This document shows positions 41,280 to 52,351 of a DNA stretch of 64,000 nucleotides, one piece after another. Made by a program: the position numbers and the translations under genes. The notes below the pieces were generated by a model. The model was not told the DNA's origin. It was given only the letters and a program-made list of their open reading frames with translations, and searched no databases. The first letter of the stretch is position 1, and the number at the start of each line of letters is the position of its first letter. Source of the stretch: Phyto melanocephala (lineage: Eukaryota; Arthropoda; Insecta; Diptera; Rhinophoridae); contig OW799237.1 of NCBI GenBank assembly GCA_941918925.1, positions 52,998,997-53,062,996 on the forward strand, written 5' to 3'.

Positions 41280-41894
41280 AAACTCCGTTTTTTGATTAGC
41301 GCTAGCTAAGCGGAAACGGTGTGCGGGATAATTGCAGTCAACAGCTCACAGTCGAACGTGGGGAACTCCCACACCCTGAGATTTATCAGCCGGGCATGTG
41401 TGTGAATCTGGTAATAGTTATAACACCTCACTATTAGTTCACATTTTCACCCAAATTTTCCATACGTATCTGAACAGGTTGGATAAATATCCGCCAAAAA
41501 AAAAGTATTGGCGATATAGTTAGGGAAGTATCTTATCTGTAACTTCCGATGAGAATTTTACTTTGTATCCTTTTATCCCTAGATACTGTGACATGTGATG
41601 TTTTTCATAAAAAATATTGCACTTTGTGGAACACCGATTACATTATCCTGTGCAAGTAATTACATCCATGGTAAATATTAATATATTTTCCTATTATCCA
41701 TCATGCATACACCTAAATAATTTCAAATAACACAAATAATAAGACATACGATTAAAGTACATTATCCCTTACACACATTACTACAAAACGAAAATTGACG
41801 TACTGTATTCAGCAAATTTACAATAAATAATCCGATTTATCCCCTATTACACTTTGTATATGACCGACCTAATCACAGATTTAGAGTTTACTTA
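41280..41894 (-). other. 3' segment of the Ulysses-like element between pol and LTR
   Basis: About 600 bp with no env-like or other ORF seen. Confidence 0.6.
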
Positions 41895-43557
41895 TCACAC
41901 TTTTATATCTTTTGCGTGAAAAATTCCTATTGGCTTCCCATTCATTGATTCAATTTCATACATATTGTTCCCTACTGGTTTCAATATCCGACATTTTATA
42001 AACTTTTTACAAAATTTTACATTAATATTTTTCTTGAAATCGCTTAGTATGGTGTTCCTACGATACACCTCTTGGCCTGGTGTCAATTTTATTTTCCTCG
42101 CCCTTCTATCATACCTCTCAGCCGATCTCACATAGGCTTCATGGATATTTTTTCTAATTTTGTCTCTAATAATCTCTAGTTTTCCTGTTTTATCAACGTT
42201 TAAAATTTCATGATCCGTTAATGATGATAAAGTCCTAGCCAATTTATAATCTGTACCGCTGGTGAACATTTGAAAACCAAAAAGTGCAAAAAATGGGGTA
42301 ACGCCCGTAGCAGAATGAACAGAGGTTCTTAAGGCGCATTCTATCTCAGATAAGTACAGGTCCCAGTCACGATGGTCCTCATTAAGATATGCCCTAATCG
42401 CAGATAAAACTGATTGATTAACTCTCTCAGAAGCATTCGATTGGGGAGAATAAACAGCCGTCCTCATGTGATATATTTTATATGTTTCCATCATATCCTT
42501 AAAAGTTTTGGACAAAAACTGTACACCGTTATCACTATGAATAACTTCCGGCACCCCAAATTTCTGAAAAACCTCTGTTACTAAAAACTGAACCACATTA
42601 CTAGCAGTTGCATCTCCCATGGCCTTAAGAAAAATAAACTTTGAAAAATGATCCACAACAATAAATATGAAACAATTCCCATTTTTCGACCTAGGATACT
42701 TCCCAAGAAAATCTATGTACAATTTCTGGAAAGGTCTTTCTGTTACTACTTCTTTTCCTATCCCTGGCATTAAACGTTGATTCGACGGTTTAGACTCTTT
42801 GCAAATTTTGCACCTTAGCACGTAGTCCTTTATCTGAAGAGTCATTTTAGGCCAGTAAAAATACCTCTTTACTCTTTCTAACGTTTTTGAAATACCTCCG
42901 TGGGCTACGTTATGCGGAGCATGTGCCTTCTCTATGATCTTACCGGTAATTTCGTATGGCACCCACAATTTCCACTGAAATTCGTTTCCCAATTCTGGAT
43001 TAAAATTTGTCTTTTTAAAAACCCTTTCATCAACCACTTTCAGGTCTGGTAACTTATCCGCATTCTCCCCTATTTGGTAAATTAGATTTCTATATTCCTC
43101 AGATTTGAATTCTTCAGCTTCACCGTCCAGTAAGTCTTCTCTATTTATTTCACAACCTACTGCTTCACACGGTATTCTTGACAACATGTCAGCTACAACA
43201 TTTTCTGATCCTTTTCGGTGACTTATTTCAAAGTCATATGCCTGTAGTTGTAATGACCACCTTGCCAATCGACCACTTAGATCTTTTAGAGTTATCAACC
43301 ACTTTAAGCTGGCATGGTCAGTTATTACCGTAAACGGCATCATCTCAACGTAAGGTCTGAATTTCCGAATAGCAAGAACTGCAGCTAAACATTCTTTTTC
43401 TGTTACGCTGTAGTTTCTCTGACATGAGTTCAGTTTTTGTGAATAAAAGGCAATGGGATGTTCCCCACCCTTTTCACTTAATTGAAATAACACAGCACCT
43501 ACGCCATATTCCGAAGCATCACACTGAATAAAAAATCTCCTAGAAAAATCAGCGTGC
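41895..43557 (-). CDS. pol, downstream part: RNase H and integrase
   Basis: 532 codons open from 43493 to 41895; coding similarity extends back to about 43557, where a frameshift separates it from the RT frame. RNase H reads AFYSQKLNSCQRNYSVTEKE and FTVITDHASLKWL. Integrase: the HHCC zinc region HNVAHGGISKTLERVKRYFY ... CKICKESK; catalytic Asp in LYIDFLGKYP, Asp in IHSDNGVQF and Glu in SNASERVNQS. The C-terminal region (KKFIKCRILKPVGNNMYEIE) is SH3-like. All key residues are present. It converts RNA/DNA hybrids and inserts cDNA. Confidence 0.93.
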
Positions 43558-45090
43558 CTTAATACAGGCGGAGGTAAGGGCTCTTTTTAATTTTTCAAAC
43601 GCCTCCTTCGCTTCAGGGGTCATATTAAATTTTGTCGACTTTTTCAAAACATCTGTTAAAGGTGCAGAAATTGTAGCAAAATCTCGTATAAAACGCCTAT
43701 ACCAACCGGCGGTACCCAGGAAGCTTCTTACTTCTATTACCGTCTTAGGCAGCCTAATATTTTTGATAGTTTGAACTTTCTCTGGGTCAGTTTTGAATAA
43801 TCCACCACCAATTATAAAACCGAGGTACTTCAATTCCTGAAAACAAAATTGCGATTTTCCTAACCCAATTGTCAAGTTAGCCTCTTTGAGACATTTTGCT
43901 ACTTTCCTCAATAATTCCAAATGCTCCTCAAAAGTACTTGATATAACCAATAAATCGTCCAGATATATGAAAATATTTTCCTTTAAACACTGTGGAATGA
44001 CTTTGTCCATTAATCTACAAAGTCTTTGAGCCGCGTTGCATAACCCGAATGGCATTACTCTAAATTGATACAGTGGCCTTCCAGCCACTGTAAATGCAGT
44101 ATAGGCTTTACTTTCGTCATCCAATTGTATTTGCCAAAAGGCGTATTTGAGATCAACGCTACTAATAAAATGTGTCTCATCGATTCTACTGAGGATACCG
44201 TCAATGTTTTGGAGCGGGTAAGCATCTTTCACCGTTAATTTGTTTAGCTTCCTGGCATCTAAGCAGAAACGATTTTTACCTGGTTTTCTCACAACGGTTG
44301 TACGATTGCTCCAAGGGCTATCACTCAATTCAATCACATTGAGCTCCAACATTTTATCTATTTCTTGATAAGTGATCTGTTGTACCGCCGGAGATATAGG
44401 GTAATAACGATCTTTCACGGGGACAGCACCATCTACCAATTTTATAGAATGTTTCTCCAAATGTTTTAACCCTAAACCATTATTTTCAAATGTATCAAAA
44501 GTTTTTATGACGTTTTCAAGCTGTTCTCTCTGTTCTTCATTCAAATCATGCAGCTTCATACGATAATCAACTTTTTCTTCCATAAATTCTTTTTCTAACT
44601 TTTCTATATTCAATTCATCTAACCCTATTACTTCCGGAGACAAACCAAACTTTCGCCAAAAATCTATTCCAAGATATAAATTTTGCTCCAAATCTGGGCA
44701 GAGATACAGTACAATCTCATTAATTTTATCACCATACACCATTGACACTTTGACACTTCCTAAAATTCTGTGATTTTGCCCACTGGCAGTACAAACATTT
44801 GCCCACATTGGCGAAATATTCAAATCCAGCTCTTCAACAAATTTACTACACCCTTTACCTAAGATACTAACAGACGCTCCTGTATCAAGTAGACCCTTAA
44901 TAATTCTCTCCTCGATCTTTACCTCTCCATAAACTCTACTGTCTTCCCATGGCCCTAGAGCCCTATTTATCGCATCTACTACTAATCGTTTGGACCTTTT
45001 TCGCTTAGCGAATTTCTCACGCACCCTTTTTATTCTTCTGGAAATAAACGCATTACCAATACCTTCCCGAAATATTCTAGCTCTAACCAT
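43549..45090 (-). CDS. pol, upstream part: protease and reverse transcriptase
   Basis: 513 codons from MVRARIFREG. The aspartic protease motif is GLLDTGASVSILG (residues ~67-79). RT follows: PISPAVQQITYQEIDKMLEL, PWSNRTTVVRKPGKNRFCLD, FISSVDLKYAFWQIQLD, FRVMPFGLCNAAQRLCRLMD and the catalytic FIYLDDLLV (YLDD), then KYLGFIIGGGLFKTDPEKV and SFLGTAGWYRRFI. It ends at 43549 by frameshift within the conserved start of RNase H; the shift is small (a missing pair or extra single base near 43557). A TAA lies two codons before the Met in this frame (45094-45096), with the frame open upstream to 45315 across the end of gag. Confidence 0.92.
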   Translation of the reverse strand: MVRARIFREGIGNAFISRRIKRVREKFAKRKRSKRLVVDAINRALGPWEDSRVYGEVKIEERIIKGLLDTGASVSILGKGCSKFVEELDLNISPMWANVCTASGQNHRILGSVKVSMVYGDKINEIVLYLCPDLEQNLYLGIDFWRKFGLSPEVIGLDELNIEKLEKEFMEEKVDYRMKLHDLNEEQREQLENVIKTFDTFENNGLGLKHLEKHSIKLVDGAVPVKDRYYPISPAVQQITYQEIDKMLELNVIELSDSPWSNRTTVVRKPGKNRFCLDARKLNKLTVKDAYPLQNIDGILSRIDETHFISSVDLKYAFWQIQLDDESKAYTAFTVAGRPLYQFRVMPFGLCNAAQRLCRLMDKVIPQCLKENIFIYLDDLLVISSTFEEHLELLRKVAKCLKEANLTIGLGKSQFCFQELKYLGFIIGGGLFKTDPEKVQTIKNIRLPKTVIEVRSFLGTAGWYRRFIRDFATISAPLTDVLKKSTKFNMTPEAKEAFEKLKRALTSACIKAR

Positions 45091-45194
45091 ATTTTAATTC
45101 TCCTGTCTAGTTTTCTCTGATACATAATGTCTTAAATTCGCAAATGAACCCTGTTCAACCGGCTTGTCTTCTAAGCAATTACTTCCCTTAACTG

Positions 45195-46679
45195 TTATTC
45201 GGTTGGGGACATGTTCTCGGATTGCCGTGGGTTCCCCTTCGCTCCCAGGCTCCGACCTTTGTTTCCCGATTGACATACTGGGCATTTGGGTATTATCGCG
45301 CCCGGTTTTCCACACCTATAACAAAATATACTTCTCTCCGTTTCCATGCAATCAATAAATATATGACCAGGCTTCTTACAGTTCCAGCATATTAATGGTT
45401 GTCTGCGTTTCTGTAATTCTGAAACCGAAGCTATTTCCTCCACACTACTTCGTTGCTCATTTTCTACTTCATACAAATCTTCATATATTTCATTCACATA
45501 TCTCTGTGGCCGCGGTGGTGGTAAATGCTTCATTTCTTTTCTGGGGAAATTACGTTCTGCTTCATGACATTCAATTCTTAGCTGTTCTACCGATGACACG
45601 GCTATAGGATAAACAATTCTACCTAGAGTTTTCTTCACATTTCTTTTTATTATCTTAATAACATCATACTCAGGGATCGGTTGAACAAGTTTGGAACGCA
45701 ATTGATTCATAACATGAAAATAATCATCTATTGTTTCACCTTGTTGTTGTTTTCTCTCTACCAAGTCCCTCATTACCTCAAAATTCGAACGGGTAGATTG
45801 AAACTGACTGACTAGAGCATGACGTAGAGAAGGCCAGTCTATATGTCCTTGGGTTTTGATGAACAACCAATACCATTCCCGGGCGGATCCTGATACTAGC
45901 AAATGAAAGTCACGTAAGACCTCAGACCACGGAATTTGATAATGTTTTTGTAGATGCTCTAAACGAAATATAAATTCCTCTACATTCATATGCACTGACT
46001 TCCCATCAAAAACGACTCCTAATTTATTAATTCGAATACGAATTTGTTCAGGAACTACAGGAGTTGTCCAACTATCCCTATTAGAAGGATTAGTATTCTG
46101 GGGGATGTTACCAGGGATATTATCACAACAATTTACTGAATAATTTCGAGGACTTACCCCGTTACTGATTACTGGTTGACCACTACCATTCATATCGTGA
46201 ATAGAATTTTGACCAACGTTAGGTAAATTGCCTATAATTCTAACTAGATTTTCCATTGAATCAGCCAGATCGGTAATATCCTTCCTCATCCCATAAGTTT
46301 CATCTCCTACTATTTTGCCGATTTTCTCCTCTAATGTTCCCTGAACTGACAATGCCTCGTCTATTACAATCTCTCCTCCCTCGGTCGTAATATTTTCGTT
46401 CAAAGCCGGGTCAACATTCGGCACATTCCTAGAAATACCTGGCCCTACATTCCCTGAATTCTGATTATTTACTGAACTCGATGCCCTATTATTGATTGTC
46501 TGCGATAAATCTACAAATTGTACCTTATTTCCTTTCTCCAAGTTAGTACTCATTTTCGTGGCTTTGTTGGAAATTTTAGGTATTTTCGGTAAAGACTGAG
46601 CAACAGATCTATTCAAATCAAATGCTGGTTGCCTATTTCTCTTCCTACTGTTTGAATGAGACCTAGTCTCTATACTCAT
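45195..46679 (-). CDS. gag of the Ulysses-like element
   Basis: 494 residues. The N-terminal ~200 residues are polar. The capsid-like core is at ~215-370 (VVFDGKSVHMNVEEFIFRLE, WPSLRHALVSQFQS, ERKQQQGETIDDYFHVMNQL). Two zinc knuckles follow: CWNCKKPGHIFIDC, complete, and CYRCGKPGAIIPKC, in which the His position is Ile/Ala. The last ~120 bases overlap the frame leading into pol (45315-45094), the layout of -1 frameshifting. Complete and probably functional as a structural protein. Confidence 0.92.
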   Translation of the reverse strand: MSIETRSHSNSRKRNRQPAFDLNRSVAQSLPKIPKISNKATKMSTNLEKGNKVQFVDLSQTINNRASSSVNNQNSGNVGPGISRNVPNVDPALNENITTEGGEIVIDEALSVQGTLEEKIGKIVGDETYGMRKDITDLADSMENLVRIIGNLPNVGQNSIHDMNGSGQPVISNGVSPRNYSVNCCDNIPGNIPQNTNPSNRDSWTTPVVPEQIRIRINKLGVVFDGKSVHMNVEEFIFRLEHLQKHYQIPWSEVLRDFHLLVSGSAREWYWLFIKTQGHIDWPSLRHALVSQFQSTRSNFEVMRDLVERKQQQGETIDDYFHVMNQLRSKLVQPIPEYDVIKIIKRNVKKTLGRIVYPIAVSSVEQLRIECHEAERNFPRKEMKHLPPPRPQRYVNEIYEDLYEVENEQRSSVEEIASVSELQKRRQPLICWNCKKPGHIFIDCMETERSIFCYRCGKPGAIIPKCPVCQSGNKGRSLGAKGNPRQSENMSPTE

Positions 46680-48043
46680 AACACAAATAATTAAAAACTC
46701 GTATTATAAACAATCGCGTAAATTAAAAAAAAAATTATATGTTTCAGACTTCGTTTAATCGTTACAATAAACTAATTCTCACTTTTTGATTTCGACTGAA
46801 CAACTTAAACAATTTCGACAGGTTTTTCACTAACTATTATGTAGCAATAATTCACGCCAAAAAATCAGACTATAATTTAATACAAATATACATATAAATA
46901 ACAAAAAATATAAGTAGGCAAATTAATTTATAAATAATACTAAAAAAAATTATTTAACAAATAAATTATACAAATTAATAAAAAAAACAATTAAATAAAT
47001 AATGAAACAAATAAATTATAAGTTATTATGAAGAACTAAATTAAAGAAACTATCTATTTACTTATTAATTAATAAAAATATAGTTACATCAAATACTTGT
47101 ATCCAAAAATTCTGCAAATAAATAATTTTTCCTTGAACTAACTAAAAACTATATTAAATACTTAAAATAAATTTATACTTAATTAAATGAATATGAAATA
47201 AAACTATACTTAATTATATGAATTTTATATGTACCGTAATAAGTCACCACTAAAAATACACAACAATTAACTAAATATAAATGATCAGGACAAATTATGT
47301 TAACTCTATATAACACACGATAAATCGTATATATCGACACTATTAAATATGCGTACTTTTAAACATTCAAATATAACTATCTAATTCTTATTATTTGTAA
47401 ATTCTCTATTAAAACTGTACTCTTTCCTTATCCTCATTAGGGTTACTTATGTGGCAGTGAACCGGCTCGATAATGCGCAGTGGTTCCTCATTTATAGAAG
47501 CTATTCCATTGACATGTTGATAAACAATTAACTTCACTAAGGTACAACAAAAAAAAAAACAGTTAGTATTCTGGTCAATTCACAACAACATTTCGGTGAA
47601 CATTCCAGTTATCATGAGCGATATCTTCCGATACTACAGACCTTTAAACTATCATCTAAAGCGGCTATCGTCCAAATATCATCACATCTTCTTACACTAA
47701 CTTCAACCGGACACTAATATAATCTATAACTTGAAGAGCGCTTAGCACAAATAGAGATAGCATCGCCAATTTCTATGAGCTTCATCGTCTTCCATGTACT
47801 GTAGTATTGCCCAATTTGATGATCTTACTGACAGTTCACATCCTCGTACAACATAAGCACTCAAAAAAAACTAACGGCTACGAAACACATGACACAATCT
47901 ATAATGAACACGATTGGACAATTAACTTTATCTATTGCGCATCCCTATTGGACTATTGTATTGTGTTTCGATCTTACACACAAGTTAGCTTCCTATCGAT
48001 CTGTTGGCATAAAATGCCGAAGCCTTTCGTTTGGGCGCCATAT
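46680..48043 (-). promoter_or_regulatory. Leader of the Ulysses-like element with primer-binding site
   Basis: 48023-48040 read on the minus strand as TGGCGCCCAAACGAAAGG, three bases from the LTR end: a lysine-tRNA-type primer site. The rest, ~1.3 kb, is AT-rich and non-coding and probably includes packaging signals. Confidence 0.8.
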
Positions 48044-50541
48044 TGTTACATGCTCCCTTACTACGTAAGATAATGGTACTAGAGTGTACCGCCTAGCTCA
48101 TTGTCCCGGAATCTCTGGGTGTTCCATCCCACACTCTAGCCCACGAACAGTAAACAATTAATATTTTCAACATAAAACAAAAATACACTACACTTACAAA
48201 ACAACATGTCTAGAACGGGAGTTCGATGTTACGCTCCAACCGCCCACCCCACCATGGTCACCTACACATCCGTGTCCACATTATAAGTGACCCCTTTGCA
48301 TAGCATATTTGGCCTCACTTACCACATCTCAGCAACCCATATTAAACTCTATACTCCATCATTTTTAGTTCCTTATACATACAACATATATTTATTAATT
48401 AAATCATTATAGTTAATTACTAAATGAACACAATAATTCAGTAAAATAAAAAAATATAAATAATCTTCAAATCCTTTAGTCTATATTTTATGTGATTATA
48501 TTAATTTAACTAAAAATAGTCTTATCTCACTTTAAAACGAACCCAGATATACTGGAATATATTTTAATATGCATTCAAACTTAACTTACAATACGTTATT
48601 TTTTTTTCTCTCTAAATTTTAAATTCAATATTCTCTATTTCGAGTTTTACTTAATATTAATTGCACACATACATATATTTTCTTAAATTTCGTAACTTAT
48701 TAAAATTAAATTAAAATTTCGTCCGCAACAGGAAAACAACAAAACATAGAAACTGTATCCGGTTTGATTTACAATACAAAAATACTCAAAATTTACTCAT
48801 AAAAACCACTTTCTGGGTTTGATCCACAATATATATGTGTAAACCTAACTATAAATATTCAAATTCTTTCCAAAATTACTAAAATTATACCTACGCCTGA
48901 ATGAGCTCAATCAACCGTCTCTTATAAAGGCCAAAACAAAATTATAAACCTTTTTCTCTCGTTAATGTTACTTCTATCTTCTATTGTGAATCCTACACAC
49001 ATAAAGTAAAACACAAACATTAAACAAAATCTTTTTCCTTGTTTCTATGTAAACCTTTTCCTGTCTTCACAACATATATTAATAAAATATAAAAACATAT
49101 TCTTACAATTAAAATCCTAGTATACTTAAACAATACAAAACACAAACAAAATATACTTAAAAATTAGAGACTAAAACAAAACTCTATTTTCTCTTAACTT
49201 TCTATCGGGGTTTATTTTTTTTCTATGTTTACGTTCCTTTAACTTTAATTTATTTTCTCACTCAAAGCATTCACTTTGTTTATCTACTCTCTGCACTAAA
49301 CAGCTTTCCTGACAAACAGCATCTCTAACCAAAAGCTTCTTTCCTTATGGTTACCAGCCAACAAAAATACTATTAAGCTTCTGTCTTAGGATGCCACTCA
49401 GTTCCGGGAGGGAACTGCCATAATCAAATAATAAATAAAAATAAACGTTACCTTTTATTTCAGCTCAAAAATTTACAAAGAAACAAAATTTCTTACGGTT
49501 GCTCAGGACCTCGTCGGCTTCTACTTGTTATACCTTGGACTTCACAACTTTCCCCGGAATAAATAAATAATTTCTTGATACTTCCTTTATTTATGGATTC
49601 CTGGTTGAAACAAATCTTTTTCTTTATAACTCCCTTTATTTTCTAAAACTATTAAAGTAAAAGCTTACCTATTATTGTCACCAAAAAAATAAATATTTTC
49701 TCAACATTAACTGGTAAATAGTACACGACAAAAAAACTCAGCAAATTCAGTTAAAAAAAATACTTATTCAAAAAAAAAACACTGGTTATCAACTGCTTTC
49801 GGTGCCAGCTAGTATAATAATAATTTAAGAAAAAACTTCCCTTTCAATAAAATACAGTATAAATTTGCATATACCAACAAACATTTAAAAAAAAAAACAT
49901 TTACCGGTGAATAACATTAAAATTAAAAATCAGTTTATTATACACTAACACAAAATTTTACTAATTATTATATCCAATTTTACACTCACACTACGACACT
50001 TTAAGAGAAAATTACCTTTCTCCTTATTGTAAATGCACTACATACTTTTTCCTATGACTATACCTTTATAATCATAAATGGCAACATCTATCCTACTACC
50101 TAATACAACGCTGCAAAAATAAAGCTTTTCCAGAACGAACTTCCGATCTGCACATTAATTGTTTACATTTTACAATCAACCGAGACGACATTTTATGGTT
50201 TATAAAAAAACAAAAATTAAACACAAAACCCCCAATAAAATACACAACAAACTCGAACGCAAATACCCTGACTCCTCCATCATCCCAAAAAAACACCATC
50301 CACAAGAAAACAGCATCACCAATAAAAAAACATTCATGTAAGTCAACATACACACAACGCAACAAGCCACAACCAACAAGTGTCACCAAAACCGGCCATC
50401 ATCCCGATTCAATCCATCCACACCCACAAGATCTCCAGCAACGCTCAAACTTTAACAAGACACCAAAAACCTCGACCATCTCAAACAAAACCACATTTCA
50501 CCAGTCTAAGAAGTCCAAAAAAAAAACAAGCCCCCGCAACA
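48044..50541 (-). repeat. 5' LTR (right copy, 2498 bp) with an extra ~420-bp segment
   Basis: Same ends as the 3' LTR. An additional segment at about 48415-48842 lies between TTATAGTTA and ACCTAACTATAAAT, which are adjacent in the 3' LTR. Short TAA repeats flank it. Otherwise the two LTRs are almost identical. Confidence 0.95.
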
Positions 50542-50545
50542 TGCT

Positions 50546-50995
50546 TTAAAAACAATATTTCCTTTACTAATATAAATAATGACGACTAAAAATAATGGTA
50601 AGTTCTCTTTCATATTCTGAAAAATTTTAAGGTATGTTAACAACATTGTTTTTTCATAGAAATTATTCCGTATTTTATAAGTCAATAACAACATGACGAA
50701 TTGCAATATACAAATTTAACAAACATAACTTAAGGTATATAAGGTGTATATAAATCGAGAATAAATAAAATATACACAATTGCTACGTATACAAGTATTC
50801 GGCTCTATCGAATATTTTATATTCTTCAACAATAAATGTGAAACAATATATACTTTTTATCGAAAAAAAGCGTATTTCCCCACTGGATCCGCACCTGTAC
50901 ATAGGTATATAAATACATATATACCATGGGCCGATTTCGAAAAATTTTTAGCAATAAAATTATCTCAAATATATATAACTGATGTGGTAAAAACA
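50546..50995. other. Spacer before the LOA-type LINE
   Basis: No gene. ACAAGTATTCGGCTCTATCG near 50790 vaguely resembles the F1/F2 left end and may be an old copy. Confidence 0.35.
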
Positions 50996-52351
50996 TGCTC
51001 GATCAAGCCGATAGGCGATCGAAACCCGAGCTTGGTACAGCGTGGTTCTTCGAAACCAGGTACCTCTAAGGCTCCTAAGGTCCGGATGGGACTAGTTCCT
51101 GTCAAAACACCAGCTTCAGGTGCCGGTGAGGTGGCTAAGACTCAGTCTGCCACTAAACCTGGATCCCTTGTGCCAAACATTGTGCAGAAGGATCATGCGA
51201 AGAATGATTCGATGATCCCTGTAGCACCATCCTCGACCTCCACGGCTCCCAAAATAAATTCCCCAAGGCACTGAAAACAATTCAAAAGGGCCTTCACTAC
51301 TAAGCGTTCCGCTTATAAAATAATAAGTCGGTTTGGTGAAAAACCTACTGACGAGCTCACGGAGCAAGAGAAAAACTCTCTCCGGTGGGCGAAAACCCTC
51401 ATTGAAGCGTTAAAAAGTGATCCTCCTAATGCAGGTGTAGGCAGTGCTAAACAGACGGCATCCTCTGCAGCGCCTAAACGGCAACGGTCAGAGGAGGACA
51501 CTCTTCCAGGAACAAAACGTTCCAAACACATACCTCCTCGGCCACAACAAAGATCCTACAAGGAGGTGGCTAAGGACCACCTTATTTAGGCGATCATTGA
51601 CCGCAACTCCAGCGATGGCACCATTTCCTCCGGCAACTGGAAATTGGTTGTCATGGCTCTCAATGGGGTGTTCTTGAAAGTTATTCGGGACAACCCGGGA
51701 CCACCACCCCAGTGCGAAGAAGCTGGCTGGTACCAAGGCCACATCAAACTCATAGCCTGTACAGAAGAGCGTTCAGCGCAGCTGTACAAGACCGCCATAG
51801 AGTCCCTCGGGGAAGTATGGTCTGGCGCGAAGCTCGAGGCAATACCTCTCGCCGATGTTTCACAAAGGCCGAGATCTATTGCCAAGATTTTCGCAATACC
51901 ATCCGACCCAAAGGAGATTCTGGAGATTATGCAGGTCAGTAATCCTCAGCTACTCACGAAGGACTGAAAAATAGCCAAGGTTACTGAAGCTGTAGAAGTC
52001 TTCAGGAAGGCCACTGTTATTATAAACAGTGACTCCCTGTCTCCACTTCGAAAGACTCAGGGAAGGATATACTATGGTTTTGGTACTATCTTTCTTCGGG
52101 TCTATAAGGGTGACGACAAGGAGAAGCCTCAAGCTCCGGAGAGTAGGGACTCTTCTAAGGATCTCTCCATGAGCTGTGACGATGAATCTGCTCTTTCATC
52201 GGACATTGATGACACCCAATCGGTCTCAGGACTAGTGGGGGAATTCTTTGATAAGATGGAGGTGGCAGAAGATGTAGACGCCCTTCTAGAATCTGACAAC
52301 GGTTCAAAGGACGCCGATGTCACAGTCGTCCACAGCGATCAGCTACATTGA
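50996..52351 (+). pseudogene. LOA ORF1 with DUF4780-like domain and three in-frame stops
   Basis: A single frame runs the whole length, interrupted only by stops at 51272 (TGA), 51587 (TAG) and 51965 (TGA). The first third is basic and Pro/Ser-rich. The middle reads GNWKLVVMALNGVFLKVIRD, PGPPPQCEEAGWYQGHIKLI and ERSAQLYKTAIESLGEVWSG, resembling DUF4780 of fly LINE ORF1 proteins. GRIYYGFGTIFLRVYKGDD follows, then an acidic tail ending at 52351. It would be the nucleic-acid-binding partner of ORF2. Confidence 0.8.

Larger units (their letters stand above)
39203..50541 (-). mobile_element. Ulysses/Osvaldo-like Ty3/gypsy retrotransposon, nearly intact
   Basis: 11.3 kb, read right to left: 5' LTR 48044-50541, lysine-type primer site 48023-48040, ~1.36-kb leader, gag 46679-45195, pol 45090-41895, ~600-bp 3' segment, 3' LTR 39203-41279. 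LTRs over 2 kb, the TGGCGCCCAA primer site and 4-bp duplications recall Drosophila virilis Ulysses (family knowledge; clade is inference). Few LTR differences and only one clear frameshift in pol indicate a recent insertion. No env. Confidence 0.93.

Noticed and set aside
47807..48073. 88-residue plus-strand frame crossing the leader and LTR border
   Set aside because: Antisense to the element and spanning primer site and LTR end; chance frame.
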